In this document: piece after piece, positions 27,698-36,137 of the stretch | Numbering within the stretch: position 1 is the first letter of the stretch | Layout of the letters: every line of letters starts with the position of its first letter | From: Aliirhizobium wenxiniae | GTDB taxonomy: Bacteria > Pseudomonadota > Alphaproteobacteria > Rhizobiales > Rhizobiaceae | Reading direction: 5' to 3' | Length of the DNA stretch: 64,000 nucleotides | NCBI RefSeq assembly: GCF_014201355.1 | Contig: NZ_JACHEG010000006.1 | Span: 235,905-299,904, forward strand | Notes under the pieces: model-generated | What the model saw: the letters and a program-made list of their open reading frames with translations, nothing else | What the model was told of the DNA's origin: nothing | Databases searched by the model: none | Made by a program: the position numbers and the translations under genes

Positions 27698-27818
27698 CGA
27701 AAAGAACCGAACAGCGACTGGGAGGAGGAGTGCCGCTGTTCACTCAGGCAACCTCGGGAGGAGGAGTGGGTCGCCTGAAATACGAAGCTCTGTGGGGGGA
27801 GGTACATCGCTTCGTTGG
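27662..27818 (-). ncRNA. tandem CUCCUCCUCCC-loop hairpin array (cuckoo/CcsR-like sRNA)
   Basis: Four hairpins in a row on the minus strand: stems CGAAGC/GCTTCG (27783-27814), CAGGC..GCCTG (27745-27777), AACAGCG/CGCTGTT (27710-27740) and the terminator hairpin (27662-27697). Three loops contain CTCCTCCTCCC; the first has ACCTCCCCCC. The loops mimic an anti-Shine-Dalgarno sequence, as in the alphaproteobacterial cuckoo/CcsR/ar14 small RNAs, which often come in tandem and base-pair with ribosome sites or other anti-SD targets. A -10-like TATAAA is at 27829-27824, with no good -35 seen. No open frame fits the region. Confidence 0.78.
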
Positions 27819-27906
27819 GATTGTTTATACAGCTTCCCGCAAAACGAGTTAGATGGCCCGCCGCAGTTCAGCCATGCGTCAAGCGCAGATCTCTAAAGCC
27901 GACTGC

Positions 27907-28254
27907 CTAATTTCGAACCGTTAGCCGCGAAACCGGTCGAAGGCTGTCAGGAACCTGGTCGGTGGGTACCGCTTCCGGATAGCGATAGATTTCGGTGCGC
28001 AGATAGTGAAGCTCGCCAGCCAGATCTGCCTCATCCACCTCGATCCAACAGGATTTGGGCCGCCCCTCGCTGCCGTCCGACCACCGATAACCGCGCGCCT
28101 TGAGGTGGTCCTTCAGATCAAACGGACTGTTTTCGGCAAAGATGCGGACGCGAGATTTCTGGCTGTTGCGATATAGCTCTGCAAATGGAGTGAGGGCATC
28201 ACGATCAGTCTTTCGATCAAGCACTTCGAGCAGGGCGAAACAATCGTCGACCGC
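27907..28254 (-). pseudogene. 3'-5' exonuclease (DnaQ/PolC-like) C-terminal remnant
   Basis: Reads SAVDDCFALLEVLD (motif III region HxAxDD), then LTPFAELYRNSQKSRVRIFA, ENSPFDLKDHLKARGYRWS and a final ..WIEVDEADLAGELHYLRTEI. The arrangement, with the C-terminal NSPFDLKDxLKARGYRWSDGS, is the tail of rhizobial DnaQ-type exonucleases. An in-frame TAG sits just before, so only the end survives. It abuts the hydrolase fragment in a different frame. Confidence 0.85.
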
Positions 28255-28271
28255 GCTCTAGCAAGCCTGGT

Positions 28272-28712
28272 CTGCCATTTCGTGTAGCCGGGGCCCTCAC
28301 CTTCAAAGTAGCGCGTCACCACATTTCTTCCGGCACTGCGTAATGCGCTTTCGTATTGTCGCGTCTGCTCCACACTGACGATCGGATCGGATACCGACGC
28401 TGTCAGAAAAAAAGAGCCATGAGCCCCTTCGACCTGATCTAACGGTGAATATTCTAAAAGTGCTTCAGCGTCGGTACCGCTCGCCGCCCCGAAATATTGT
28501 TCTACCTTATCGGTAACCATCGCCCATGCCAGCGGATTGTTACGCATCTGAAATGGCAGATCCAGGACGGCGCAATCGATAATCGCGGCAGCAAACAAAT
28601 CGGGGTCGCGACACATTGCGAGGGCCGCGATTGTACCGCCAAAGCTCACCCCCTGAATTACGATCCGGCCCGCCTCTGCTGCTCCGGCGCCGCGCATGAG
28701 TGTTGGCAGTGA
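28272..28712 (-). pseudogene. prolyl-oligopeptidase-like alpha/beta hydrolase, internal remnant
   Basis: RIVIQGVSFGGTIAALAMCR contains the nucleophile elbow GxSxGG (Ser), followed by DPDLFAAAIIDCAVLDL and TASVSDPIVSVEQTRQYESA (acid Asp). The final His of S9-type enzymes (DEGHGF) is here GEGPGY, so catalysis is lost. It is the middle part of an open frame (28113-29153) that joins three unrelated fragments. Confidence 0.7.
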
Positions 28713-28841
28713 TCCTGTGCCACCCGTTGTTTCACCAGATCTTGCGCCAACGATAGGAGCCCTCGACCACGTGGAGTGAATCCGCTCATAGCCAGATGTC
28801 CCTGTCTTTGGTATTTGCCTCGATCCACGTCTAGCCTTCCT

Positions 28842-28991
28842 AACCGCTAGCAACTCGAAGCGATTGTTATTCATTCCCGGCTCGCAGCCACTCCTATCGA
28901 AGACTGAACTTCCGTCTACGAAGACAATGAATGCCCATCCTCCTCTCCATGATGCTGCGTTAAACGAGCCGTCGCTATAGATTTGAAGCAT
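28842..28991 (-). pseudogene. RNase HI-like N-terminal remnant
   Basis: Begins at the ATG at 28991: MLQIYSDGSFNAASWRGGWA then FIVFVDGSSV and GMNNNRFELLAV. This is the first part of an RNase H fold with the catalytic Asp (YSDGS) and Glu (RFELLAV). The rest of the domain is missing and the frame passes into the hydrolase fragment. No ribosome site precedes the ATG. Confidence 0.7.
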
Positions 28992-29010
28992 CTTTGACAG
29001 GTCACGAGCA

Positions 29011-30210
29011 TCACTGTGAAAGGATCGCGCCGCCCAGTCGGAAAGGAGCCGAGATCGCTCCGCCAACACCGTTGAGCACCAAGGCCCCAGTCCCGGCAAC
29101 CGGATTGCTGAATCCCTGACGCAACTGCGGATAGATCGCAGCGAGTGATGCAAATCGGTCGTGGTTGGTGCCGTTAAGCGATGGGATGCTCGAGATATCG
29201 ACTACCTCGATGTTCTCCTTGAGCGCGAGGTCGCGCGTGCGGGGATCGTCAATATCGAGGGATCCGGCAGTGGCGGCAGAGCCGGCAAGGCGTTTTGAAA
29301 GTGCTAGCGCGAGATCGTCCTTTGATGCCAGAACGACAATCGGTTTCGAAAGCTTTTCAGAGACGGACAACTGCTTGCGCAGCAGATCTATGTCGATGTC
29401 GGGAGCAGCAAGAATCATCTGATCGATAGAGCTTACTGCCTTAGTATTTCCAGTCAGCGACAGCTGTCGAACAGATTCTACGGCAAGCCAAGCCCCCATG
29501 CTGTGGGCGAGGATGGTTGTCTTCACCCCGCCCACGGACAGGTTCGAAAGAACCGTTGTCAGATCGTCCCGTGCAAAGGCAGCCGAATCCTTGTCAGCGA
29601 CGTAACCGGTCACTTCCGCCTGTGAAGGCCAATCGAACAGGATCGCGCGCGCTCCAACCCTGGAGTCCACCGTCATCTGTGCAAGCCTGAATAGGGCCTC
29701 CTGATGGCTGTAATTGTAGCCATGAACGAATATGCCGGCGTGTCCGTAAGCGGGGGACTTTGCGGAACCGCGAGCTAGGACTGCAAACTCCCGCGCCGTC
29801 AGTTCCCGCCGTGCAACAACAGCGAAAGTGGTCCGCGGGTCTGGTTTATATGTCGGCCACTCTATCTTGGACGGACTGTGGCCTGGAGGAATCGAAATGG
29901 TGATTTCCGCATAGCGTAATGTGTCGCCCCTGCCCGCCGTGTACTCGCCCGGCCTGCTCTGGTCGGGGACGCGATCAGTTGCCACAAGGATCGAGACGGC
30001 AGTAGCCGTCGCGACAGGTGTTACAATGGTCAGGGTCTCGGGACCGGGGCGAGCACATGAAGTCAGAGTGAAAAGTGCGATGCAAAGCGTGACTAGGGGG
30101 CGCAAACGGAAACGAGCTCGTGATTCTGATGTCAGCAACCTAATGGGAATCAGTTTTTTGGATAGTCGCGAGTTCGCCTTAGTACTGCTATCTCCACCGC
30201 TTTCACACAC
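29011..30210 (-). CDS. DUF900-type alpha/beta hydrolase, probable lipoprotein
   Basis: Up to 399 residues. A membrane-like leader LVTLCIALFTLTSC fits a lipobox (L-T-S-C) with lipid-anchored Cys. The hydrolase core includes GHAGIFVHGYNYSHQEALFR, ILAHSMGAWLAVESVRQLSL (GxSxG, Ser nucleophile) and ASKDDLALALSKRLAGS (Asp). The start is GTG at 30210, directly after the stop of a 40-codon frame; a TTG nearer the leader is also possible. Substrate unknown, envelope-located serine hydrolase likely. Confidence 0.8.
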   Translation of the reverse strand: MCESGGDSSTKANSRLSKKLIPIRLLTSESRARFRLRPLVTLCIALFTLTSCARPGPETLTIVTPVATATAVSILVATDRVPDQSRPGEYTAGRGDTLRYAEITISIPPGHSPSKIEWPTYKPDPRTTFAVVARRELTAREFAVLARGSAKSPAYGHAGIFVHGYNYSHQEALFRLAQMTVDSRVGARAILFDWPSQAEVTGYVADKDSAAFARDDLTTVLSNLSVGGVKTTILAHSMGAWLAVESVRQLSLTGNTKAVSSIDQMILAAPDIDIDLLRKQLSVSEKLSKPIVVLASKDDLALALSKRLAGSAATAGSLDIDDPRTRDLALKENIEVVDISSIPSLNGTNHDRFASLAAIYPQLRQGFSNPVAGTGALVLNGVGGAISAPFRLGGAILSQ

Positions 30211-30333
30211 TCAAAACCTCTTGCCAACGCAGACTGGTCGTGAGTTATAGGAAGACGTTAGGAACACGGCTTCGAGTTGTTCGGTGGTGATGTCATGGCA
30301 GTCGGCCAGGCGCTGCGCAAAATCAGTAATCAT
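30211..30333 (-). CDS. 40-residue ORF directly upstream of hydrolase
   Basis: ATG at 30333 preceded by GAGGGGAAG. MITDFAQRLADCHDITTEQL then a polar tail, stop TGA immediately joined to the GTG of the hydrolase. It could be a small leader gene or the N-terminus of a lost regulator. Not recognised. Confidence 0.35.
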   Translation of the reverse strand: MITDFAQRLADCHDITTEQLEAVFLTSSYNSRPVCVGKRF

Positions 30334-31213
30334 CTTCCCCTCCCATTCCCCCGTATCTATTGAAACACAGAAGTCTAATTTTAGGTAGTTGTTTCGAATC
30401 AGAAGAAAATTAGGGTTTATGAAAAATTACGTTTTCTGCAATGCTTCCAGATTCGAAGCATCGGCAAACATATACTTAGAGTTGTGCTGCCCAACCCCGC
30501 AGCGATTCGACCCGATAGGCAGGAATATTCATCAGGTCCATGACTTCAACGATCGTGACATTGGTCCGTTCGACTGAGCCAGATTCGAGTTCGGCATCAT
30601 CATCTTTCGATCGACGCTATTAGGCGCTTCACCTTGGCCGCAGCTATGACCACGTCCTTGCCGATGGCGATGATTACCGCCGCAATCCAGAACCCCCGGG
30701 CAGTCAGTTCTGCCGTCATGGGACGGTTTCTTCCGGGGTGATAACCGGTGAGATGAATGGATCCTCTGTCGCGAGACATTGAGCGAAGAGGTGGATGCTG
30801 ATGAACCTGCCGCATTCGTTCCCAAATTTTCGCACGATGTGAGGAGTCCTGAATGTCCGTCGAACTGCGAAAAGTATGGGTTGAACGCGCACGCGAAAAG
30901 CTTGCGGCTCCGGGTTGATGTCGCACCCTGATCGACGATATCTGACGATGGAAGAGCGCGGGATAAGTGGTGAAATCAGGCTATCCGGGTTTCATCGTGA
31001 ATATCTCGAACTGGTATTGCAACGGCAGGAAGTCAGCTGGCTGAAACGTGCATTTACTCGAGGAAAGGCGACCCTTCTAAAAATCCCCGCAGTAGTCGAT
31101 CTTAATAGGATTTGAACCAAGAGCCCACGATTGTGATTTATCTGGCTCGTCAGCCGAGCCCAACCATCCTTTCTCCAAGCGACTTGCAGAGATCGTCGTA
31201 TCTGGCTATATTA
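30334..31213. other. sparse region with small unclassified frames
   Basis: Candidates without named family: a 39-codon minus frame 30600-30720 (MTAELTARGFWIAAVIIAIG, helical and hydrophobic), a 21-codon plus frame 30853-30918 (MSVELRKVWVERAREKLAAP) preceded by GAGGAG, and 30918-31115 (65 codons) overlapping it as TGATG. None is supported enough to call. Confidence 0.35.
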
Positions 31214-31227
31214 CTGGAAATATCCAG
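31214..31227. promoter_or_regulatory. inverted repeat, candidate VapB operator
   Basis: CTGGA-AATA-TCCAG at 31214-31227, ending 8 bases before the vapB ATG. Toxin-antitoxin antitoxins usually bind such palindromes to repress their own operon. Position and symmetry only. Confidence 0.4.
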
Positions 31228-31235
31228 AGGATCCG

Positions 31236-31535
31236 ATGGCTAGCTCTCAGACACGTGCAATTCAGAATTACAGAAGCCGCTTGGGCGACCGCGGCCTCGC
31301 TCGTTTTGAGGTACTCGGACGTGATAGTGATCGCGGTTTAATTAGATCACTTGCGCGCAAATTGGCAGAAGATGGCCCTGAAGCAGCCAATCTGCGTGCC
31401 GTTGTCAGCGAAACGCTTGCCGGAGAGCCGCCTAAAAAGGGTGGTATTCTCGCGGCGCTCCGCCGATCGCCGATGGTTGGAGCCGATCTCGACACACTCC
31501 GTTCACGCGAGGAAGGTCGCGCGATAGATCTGTGA
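31236..31535 (+). CDS. vapB: VapB-type antitoxin
   Basis: 99 residues. AGAGGA precedes the ATG. A basic N-terminal DNA-binding part (AIQNYRSRLGDRGLARFEVL) followed by ..LRAVVSETLAG and a C-terminal toxin-neutralising segment ..ALRRSPMVGADLDTL. The family name within VapB-like antitoxins is uncertain. Its stop overlaps the toxin start (TGATG), the usual coupling. Confidence 0.8.
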   Translation: MASSQTRAIQNYRSRLGDRGLARFEVLGRDSDRGLIRSLARKLAEDGPEAANLRAVVSETLAGEPPKKGGILAALRRSPMVGADLDTLRSREEGRAIDL

Positions 31536-31966
31536 TGCGCTACTTGCTCGACACCAACATTCTTAGCAATATCACCAAGCCAGAGCCTTCGACGTCACTG
31601 ATGACATGGATGGCCGAGCAAGCCGACGATGATTTGTGCATCGCTTCGCTTACTGTTGCCGAGATACGCCGAGGAATACTTGAAAAGCCGGCAGGAAAGA
31701 AACGGGCCGCACTCGAAGCGTGGTTTGCCGGCAATGAAGGCCCGCAATCGCTCTTTGCTGGTCGCATCTTTCCGTTCGACGAGAAGGCAGCTCTGATCTG
31801 GGGCGAGCTAATGGCACACGGCAAGGCGACGGGCCGCCCACGGAGTGCCTTGGACACAATCGTGGCAGCTATTGCGCGATCCAATAACTGCATCGTTGTC
31901 ACCGATAATGATCGAGATTTTCGGGAGATCGACATTATCAATCCACTCCGTGCGTCCGTAATTTAA
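31535..31966 (+). CDS. vapC: VapC toxin, PIN-domain ribonuclease
   Basis: 143 residues from the ATG at 31535. All four PIN acidic clusters are visible: MRYLLDTNILS (Asp), CIASLTVAEIRRGI (Glu), RPRSALDTIVAAIA (Asp) and CIVVTDNDRDF (Asp). Family activity is magnesium-dependent RNA cleavage (tRNA or rRNA sites). Intact and paired with its antitoxin, so the module is likely active, unlike the vapC remnant near 55 kb. Confidence 0.9.
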   Translation: MRYLLDTNILSNITKPEPSTSLMTWMAEQADDDLCIASLTVAEIRRGILEKPAGKKRAALEAWFAGNEGPQSLFAGRIFPFDEKAALIWGELMAHGKATGRPRSALDTIVAAIARSNNCIVVTDNDRDFREIDIINPLRASVI

Positions 31967-32101
31967 GTCACTCGCCAAAGTTTTTTGCTCTTGAGGGGAT
32001 CAGGACCTATGTCCTGGATATTATAACGTCAACCTTTATAGAGGCTTGCCTTATCGATCGTTGCTAACATCCCAATTGCAACCTTTGATCGAGATCAAAA
32101 T

Positions 32102-32147
32102 GACAAAGGAGAGCCGACAAGCTACCGGCCCTCCTGTCCGTTTTTTT
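32102..32147. terminator. bidirectional terminator between vapC and fasciclin gene
   Basis: AGGAGAGCCG / CGGCCCTCCT stem (one G-T wobble read from the minus strand), extended by GACA/TGTC, then T7 at 32141-32147 on the plus strand. It lies between converging genes. Confidence 0.65.
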
Positions 32148-32151
32148 AGAA

Positions 32152-32709
32152 CTACATTTTCGGCAAAAGAACCTTGTCGATGACATGGATGACGCCGTTG
32201 GACTGTTTGACGTCAGCGATCGTCACATGGGCCACGCCGCCCATTTCGTCGGTCAGCGTGATCTTGCCCATGCTCTCCTTCGCCTTCAGGATGCAGCCAC
32301 CGACGGTCTTGACGTCGTGCGTGCCTTTGTCGTCCTTGATCATCTTTTCGATGGTCTTGGACATGGCATCGGCGGCAACGACATGGCAGGTGAGAACCTT
32401 GGTAAGTTGGGCCTTGTTTTCCGGCTTCAGAAGGTTGTCGACCGTACCTTTCGGCAGGGCTGCGAAGGCTTCGTTGGTTGGCGCAAACACGGTGAACGGG
32501 CCTTTGCCTTCCAGGGTTTCGACGAGGCCGGCGGCCTTGACCGCAGCAACAAGGGTTGTGTGGTCTTTCGAGTTCACGGCATTTTCGACAATGTTCTTGT
32601 CCTCATACATGGCGGCGCCGCCGACCTTCGGATTAGCGGCAAATGCGCTGCCGGCCGCGATCGAGAGTACGGCGATACCTGCTGCGAGACGGATTGCATT
32701 GCGGGACAT
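32152..32709 (-). CDS. fasciclin-domain secreted protein
   Basis: Start at 32709 after GGAGGAG. 185 residues. Signal peptide MSRNAIRLAAGIAVLSIAAG.. cleaved after SAFA, then one FAS1 domain: TLVAAVKAAGLVETLEGKGP (H1 region), FTVFAPTNEAFAALPKGT, and ..NGVIHVIDKVLLPKM (H2 region). FAS1 proteins mediate surface adhesion. Last gene of the ECF sigma operon region, after a 130-base gap. Confidence 0.92.
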   Translation of the reverse strand: MSRNAIRLAAGIAVLSIAAGSAFAANPKVGGAAMYEDKNIVENAVNSKDHTTLVAAVKAAGLVETLEGKGPFTVFAPTNEAFAALPKGTVDNLLKPENKAQLTKVLTCHVVAADAMSKTIEKMIKDDKGTHDVKTVGGCILKAKESMGKITLTDEMGGVAHVTIADVKQSNGVIHVIDKVLLPKM

Positions 32710-32837
32710 GATCTTCTCCTCCTGCCGACTGCCCAGGCACGGTGCGTGCCTCCTAAAGCTCGGCTTCCCTAAGCGGGACAGGACAAGAGACGAGAACCGC
32801 GGAGAAATAGTTTCAGCCGGGGCAAGCCGGGAGGGAT

Positions 32838-33275
32838 TTATTTGAGGTATCGAGCACGGTTGGCACATACTGACCGCAAAGGCCATGTCACAACCTCTCC
32901 GGCAAAAAGGGCTGTCCAGGCGATGACGGGCTGAAGCGGCAGTCGAACAAGGTGATAGGCCCATTGCCAGAAGGTCGGATCGCCAGCTCCCAAACTGTCT
33001 GATGCATGTTTGATATTGGCCGGGAAAACGCAAAATGCGTAAACAGCCAGCGCCACCGCGGCCAACCGCTTCAGTCGTTGCACCCGAAGACCGATAGCGC
33101 CGACGATCTCGCAAAGCCCCGTCAGAAAAATGATGGTTTCAGGATACGGGACCCATGCGGGTGTGATCGCAAGAAAGGGCTGCGGCAGTGTCAGATGCAA
33201 TATCCCGGCGACGGCATAAAGGATCGACAACGCAGCGGCCATCCGCTGGCGACAGACGCTAGTCGCTGCGGTCAT
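32838..33275 (-). CDS. DoxX-like membrane protein
   Basis: 145 residues from the ATG at 33275, overlapping the hydrolase end by 17 bases, with GAGGA nearby. Four membrane segments: AALSILYAVAGILHLTLPQP, ..PETIIFLTGLCEIVGAIGLR, AAVALAVYAFCVFPANIKHA and a final LVRLPLQPVIAWTALFAG. The DoxX/DoxD fold. Often part of redox or oxidative stress membrane complexes. Coupled to the hydrolase gene. Confidence 0.85.
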   Translation of the reverse strand: MTAATSVCRQRMAAALSILYAVAGILHLTLPQPFLAITPAWVPYPETIIFLTGLCEIVGAIGLRVQRLKRLAAVALAVYAFCVFPANIKHASDSLGAGDPTFWQWAYHLVRLPLQPVIAWTALFAGEVVTWPLRSVCANRARYLK

Positions 33276-34230
33276 TCGCGATCCTCTTCTCGACTGCGCG
33301 AGCCATGCCGAGAAGATCCACCTTGCGACCTGCAACGCGCTCGATGGCGGCAATCGCGAGATCATTGGCGATGTAGTCTGACTTGTGTCCGAGGTTGTGG
33401 ACCACGATCAATCTGGCGCCGGGAATATCGCGCGCCAGATGCCGGGCATGGATGTCCGGTGAAACGATCTTGTCAGTGTCGCCGGTTATGATGATCGTCG
33501 GAGCCTTGATATACCGGTATTGCTTGGCAGCGACCTTGGCCCAGTCACTGAGAGCCGCAATTTCCCTTGCGTTATGTCGGAAAGCTTGAGGGCGAATAGC
33601 TTGCAGCGCCTTCGTCTTCTCGACATAACCGGCGGGTGGCTGGTTCGGAGCAAAAACGGCCTTTGTGGCGCGGTTGATTGCCAGAAGGCCCAAGGGCGGA
33701 ACGATGAATGCGCTGAACAGCGCCCCGGCGACGGGAGCACTCGCTGCATCGTAATACCATGCGACGCCGCTGGACCACGGGTAAACGGCCGGGGAAAGGA
33801 AAACGAGACCGCGCACCTTGTCGGGATGCCGGATCGCCAATGCCGCGGCAATTGCGCCACCGAATGAATGCCCGACAATGATGGCCCCGCCGATACCGTG
33901 TTTTTCCATCAAAGTGGAAATCGCATCAGCCTGTCCGTCGGGAGACACGTTCTCACTCCCACCGGCATCCGATCGGCCATGCCCCGGCCGGTCTACGAAG
34001 AGGAGCGTGCCTCTGCCTTCCAACCTTTCGCGGAAGGAGAGCATCGGATCATAAAGGCTTGTGCTGGCACCGTGGATGAAGACGATCGGCGGCAGATCCT
34101 TCTTGCCCCCGGCTTGGATGAGAATGCTGTTGAGCCGATATCCACCGACATCAGTCAGCAGCGGCTGAGCTTCGGCATCGTGTGCCGCAGGCTGTCCGAA
34201 ACTCGCAGAACACCAGATCAACAGGGACAT
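33259..34230 (-). CDS. alpha/beta hydrolase
   Basis: Up to 323 residues. LPPIVFIHGASTSLYDPMLS (oxyanion region), GGAIIVGHSFGGAIAAALAI (nucleophile GHSFGG), IIITGDTDKIVSPDIHARHL (acid Asp) and IVVHNLGHKSDYIA (His). An N-terminal SLLIWCSASFGQPAAHD is export-like, so periplasmic. The ribosome site GAGGAGG at about 34262 lies 26 bases before the ATG at 34230; at normal spacing it points to an ATC, so the true start may be upstream and non-standard. Confidence 0.88.
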   Translation of the reverse strand: MSLLIWCSASFGQPAAHDAEAQPLLTDVGGYRLNSILIQAGGKKDLPPIVFIHGASTSLYDPMLSFRERLEGRGTLLFVDRPGHGRSDAGGSENVSPDGQADAISTLMEKHGIGGAIIVGHSFGGAIAAALAIRHPDKVRGLVFLSPAVYPWSSGVAWYYDAASAPVAGALFSAFIVPPLGLLAINRATKAVFAPNQPPAGYVEKTKALQAIRPQAFRHNAREIAALSDWAKVAAKQYRYIKAPTIIITGDTDKIVSPDIHARHLARDIPGARLIVVHNLGHKSDYIANDLAIAAIERVAGRKVDLLGMARAVEKRIANDRSD

Positions 34231-34283
34231 GAAGAATATGACGGAACTTCGGATTGTGGCCTCCTCACCGCTCTCGACCGCGA

Positions 34284-35012
34284 TTACAGGTTGCGGGCCG
34301 AGCCGCTTGCGATCACTGGCCCTGTCGGCAGGCCGGTCGGCGAGCCTCCGAGCGGCTCGACGCTGACGGCAAGGGTAGCGCCCTGGCCGATTCGGGACCG
34401 CAATTTTGCCGGGATCAGCAACTCTCCATCCGTTCCCGGCTCGAAGACACCAAGCGAGGTCGGATTGCCGCTTTGCGGTACGAGCCAGAGCTGCAGGGAT
34501 TTCTCAGTGCTTTGATCCGCAATCGGAATGATACGCAGACGACCATCGGCCGGGTTGAAAGATACACGAAGCGCGACTGGATCATTCGGTGCGCTGAGTT
34601 CCGCAACGATATTGTTTGTGGTGGTTGGCCTGAGCTGCACTGTCGCGATGTACAGCAGGGCGACTGCTGCAATCGCGGATGTTGCGAACGACAGGCCACG
34701 CCAGAAGCCGACCGCATCCCATAGGCCCTGCTTCACTTCAACCCTTCGGTTCTCTGTAAAGAGGCGTCTTTCTATTGCCTGAAAAACAGCGGTGGAAGGC
34801 TGTTGCTCCTGATAATCTCCGTTGAACGAGGCCATGTTCGACTGCCAGCGCGCCACCAGCCGCGCAAATGACTGATCGGAGGCCATCCGTGCTTCTATCC
34901 GATGGCGAGCCTCGAGAGACAGAACGCCAAGCACATATTCACCAGCCAGAATTTCATCATTCTCCGGTCTGCCTCCATCTGGCGGATTTCTGTCGAGCGG
35001 TTCCGTCGTCAT
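34284..35012 (-). CDS. RskA-type anti-sigma factor
   Basis: Start at the ATG at 35012, overlapping the sigma factor stop by 4 bases. 242 residues: a cytoplasmic sigma-binding N-terminus (ILAGEYVLGVLSLEARHRIE, an anti-sigma helix), one membrane helix (FATSAIAAVALLYIATV, about residues 110-127) and a periplasmic C-terminal RskA domain (LQLWLVPQSGNPTSLGVFEP). Holds the adjacent ECF sigma factor until regulated proteolysis releases it. Confidence 0.88.
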   Translation of the reverse strand: MTTEPLDRNPPDGGRPENDEILAGEYVLGVLSLEARHRIEARMASDQSFARLVARWQSNMASFNGDYQEQQPSTAVFQAIERRLFTENRRVEVKQGLWDAVGFWRGLSFATSAIAAVALLYIATVQLRPTTTNNIVAELSAPNDPVALRVSFNPADGRLRIIPIADQSTEKSLQLWLVPQSGNPTSLGVFEPGTDGELLIPAKLRSRIGQGATLAVSVEPLGGSPTGLPTGPVIASGSARNL

Positions 35013-35551
35013 CGCTGCATGCACTCCCGCAATTTCAGCAGGCTACGCCGCAACCAGGTCCTGACGGTATTTAACGGAACCCGCAGATCATCTGCCAGTT
35101 CGGCATAAGTCAGGCCTTCGACATAGGCTCGCCGGACCGATTGTGCATGGACCTGATCCAGTTCGCCCATACAGGCATCGATGCGGCGCCCATCGTCCGC
35201 CATTGCTACGGACTGCTCAGGATTGGGCATCGTTTCGTCGGCCAGATCGAAAACCTCGTCGATATCGTCATTGACGGGTTTTCGCGCGCGAATGATGTCG
35301 ATCGCATGGTTACGCGCTATTGTCGCGAGCCAGGTGGTCGGCATTCCGGAGCCGATCGCGAAGGACTTCGCCTTCTGCCAGACCTTGATATAGACCTCCT
35401 GAAGCGCCTCTTCGGCCTCGCCTCTGTCTTTCAGGATCCGCAGGCAGATCGCAAAGAGTTTCGGACTCGTCACGCGGTAGAGATCGGTGAACGCCTGGCG
35501 ATCCCCGATTGCGACGCGATTGATCAGGCCAGCCATCTCACTATTTTGCAT
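35009..35551 (-). CDS. ECF sigma factor (SigK/RskA-partner type)
   Basis: 180 residues from the ATG at 35551. Region 2: FTDLYRVTSPKLFAICLRIL, EEALQEVYIKVWQKA. Region 4: LTYAELADDLRVPLNTVRTW. The linker is acidic (DDIDEVFDLADE). The RskA-type gene overlaps it by 4 bases, so the pair is translationally coupled. Downstream genes are periplasmic hydrolase, DoxX and fasciclin proteins, so an envelope-stress role is likely. Confidence 0.93.
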   Translation of the reverse strand: MQNSEMAGLINRVAIGDRQAFTDLYRVTSPKLFAICLRILKDRGEAEEALQEVYIKVWQKAKSFAIGSGMPTTWLATIARNHAIDIIRARKPVNDDIDEVFDLADETMPNPEQSVAMADDGRRIDACMGELDQVHAQSVRRAYVEGLTYAELADDLRVPLNTVRTWLRRSLLKLRECMQR

Positions 35552-35682
35552 TCGAAATAACCTTGAAGACCTCAACGTATAGAGATCGGCAACATTAAAA
35601 AACAAGGAGTGCCCCGGAAAACTGTCGCCGCCATGGACGCTGCCCCGCATTGCCGAACACACAACGTGGGTAGGTGATCCCA

Positions 35683-36114
35683 TCACAACCTGTGCCCTCC
35701 CGAAGTGGGGCCGCCGAATAGACGCGCGGTTATCCAGTAACCGGCACCACTCGCGATGGCAGAAAGGAACGTACCCCAGCAAAGATCAGCGAGCGTCAAT
35801 GCCGTCGACCATCGTATCAATGTTGCCTGATTGGTCAGGTCATAGGTTCCATAGGCGGTAAAGCCCAGCACTGCACCAGAGAGGATCGCGGCCGAGAGCC
35901 CTCCTTGCCTGAGCGCGGGCCGAACTGCCAGAAACACCAGTCCAGCAGGATAGATCAGATAAAAGACTAGTGCAGGAACCAAGGTGAATTGCGGCGCCAG
36001 CATGTCGCCCATCACCGGGCGATAGAGGCGATCGGCCATGGTGCTCAGCCAAACGGCATCGATCAAGACCATCACGATCAAAGCTATAAAATAGGCGACA
36101 AGATACCTCTTCAT
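35683..36114 (-). CDS. DUF2177 membrane protein
   Basis: 143 residues from the ATG at 36114 (AGAGG ahead). Four membrane segments: YLVAYFIALIVMVLIDAVWL, FTLVPALVFYLIYPAGLVFL, SAAILSGAVLGFTAYGTYDL, TALTLADLCWGTFLSAIASG. The N-terminal VLIDAVWLSTMADRLYRPVM is typical of DUF2177. This family accompanies ECF-controlled lipid gene clusters. Third gene after the cyclopropane synthase and DUF2147. Confidence 0.85.
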   Translation of the reverse strand: MKRYLVAYFIALIVMVLIDAVWLSTMADRLYRPVMGDMLAPQFTLVPALVFYLIYPAGLVFLAVRPALRQGGLSAAILSGAVLGFTAYGTYDLTNQATLIRWSTALTLADLCWGTFLSAIASGAGYWITARLFGGPTSGGHRL

Positions 36115-36137
36115 CGGCTTTTCCTCTCTAGGCACGC

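Noticed and set aside
27842-27900. RpoH-like promoter (CTTGAC...CCATCT) upstream of the hairpin array
   Set aside because: The spacing of 21 bases is too long for the RpoH consensus.
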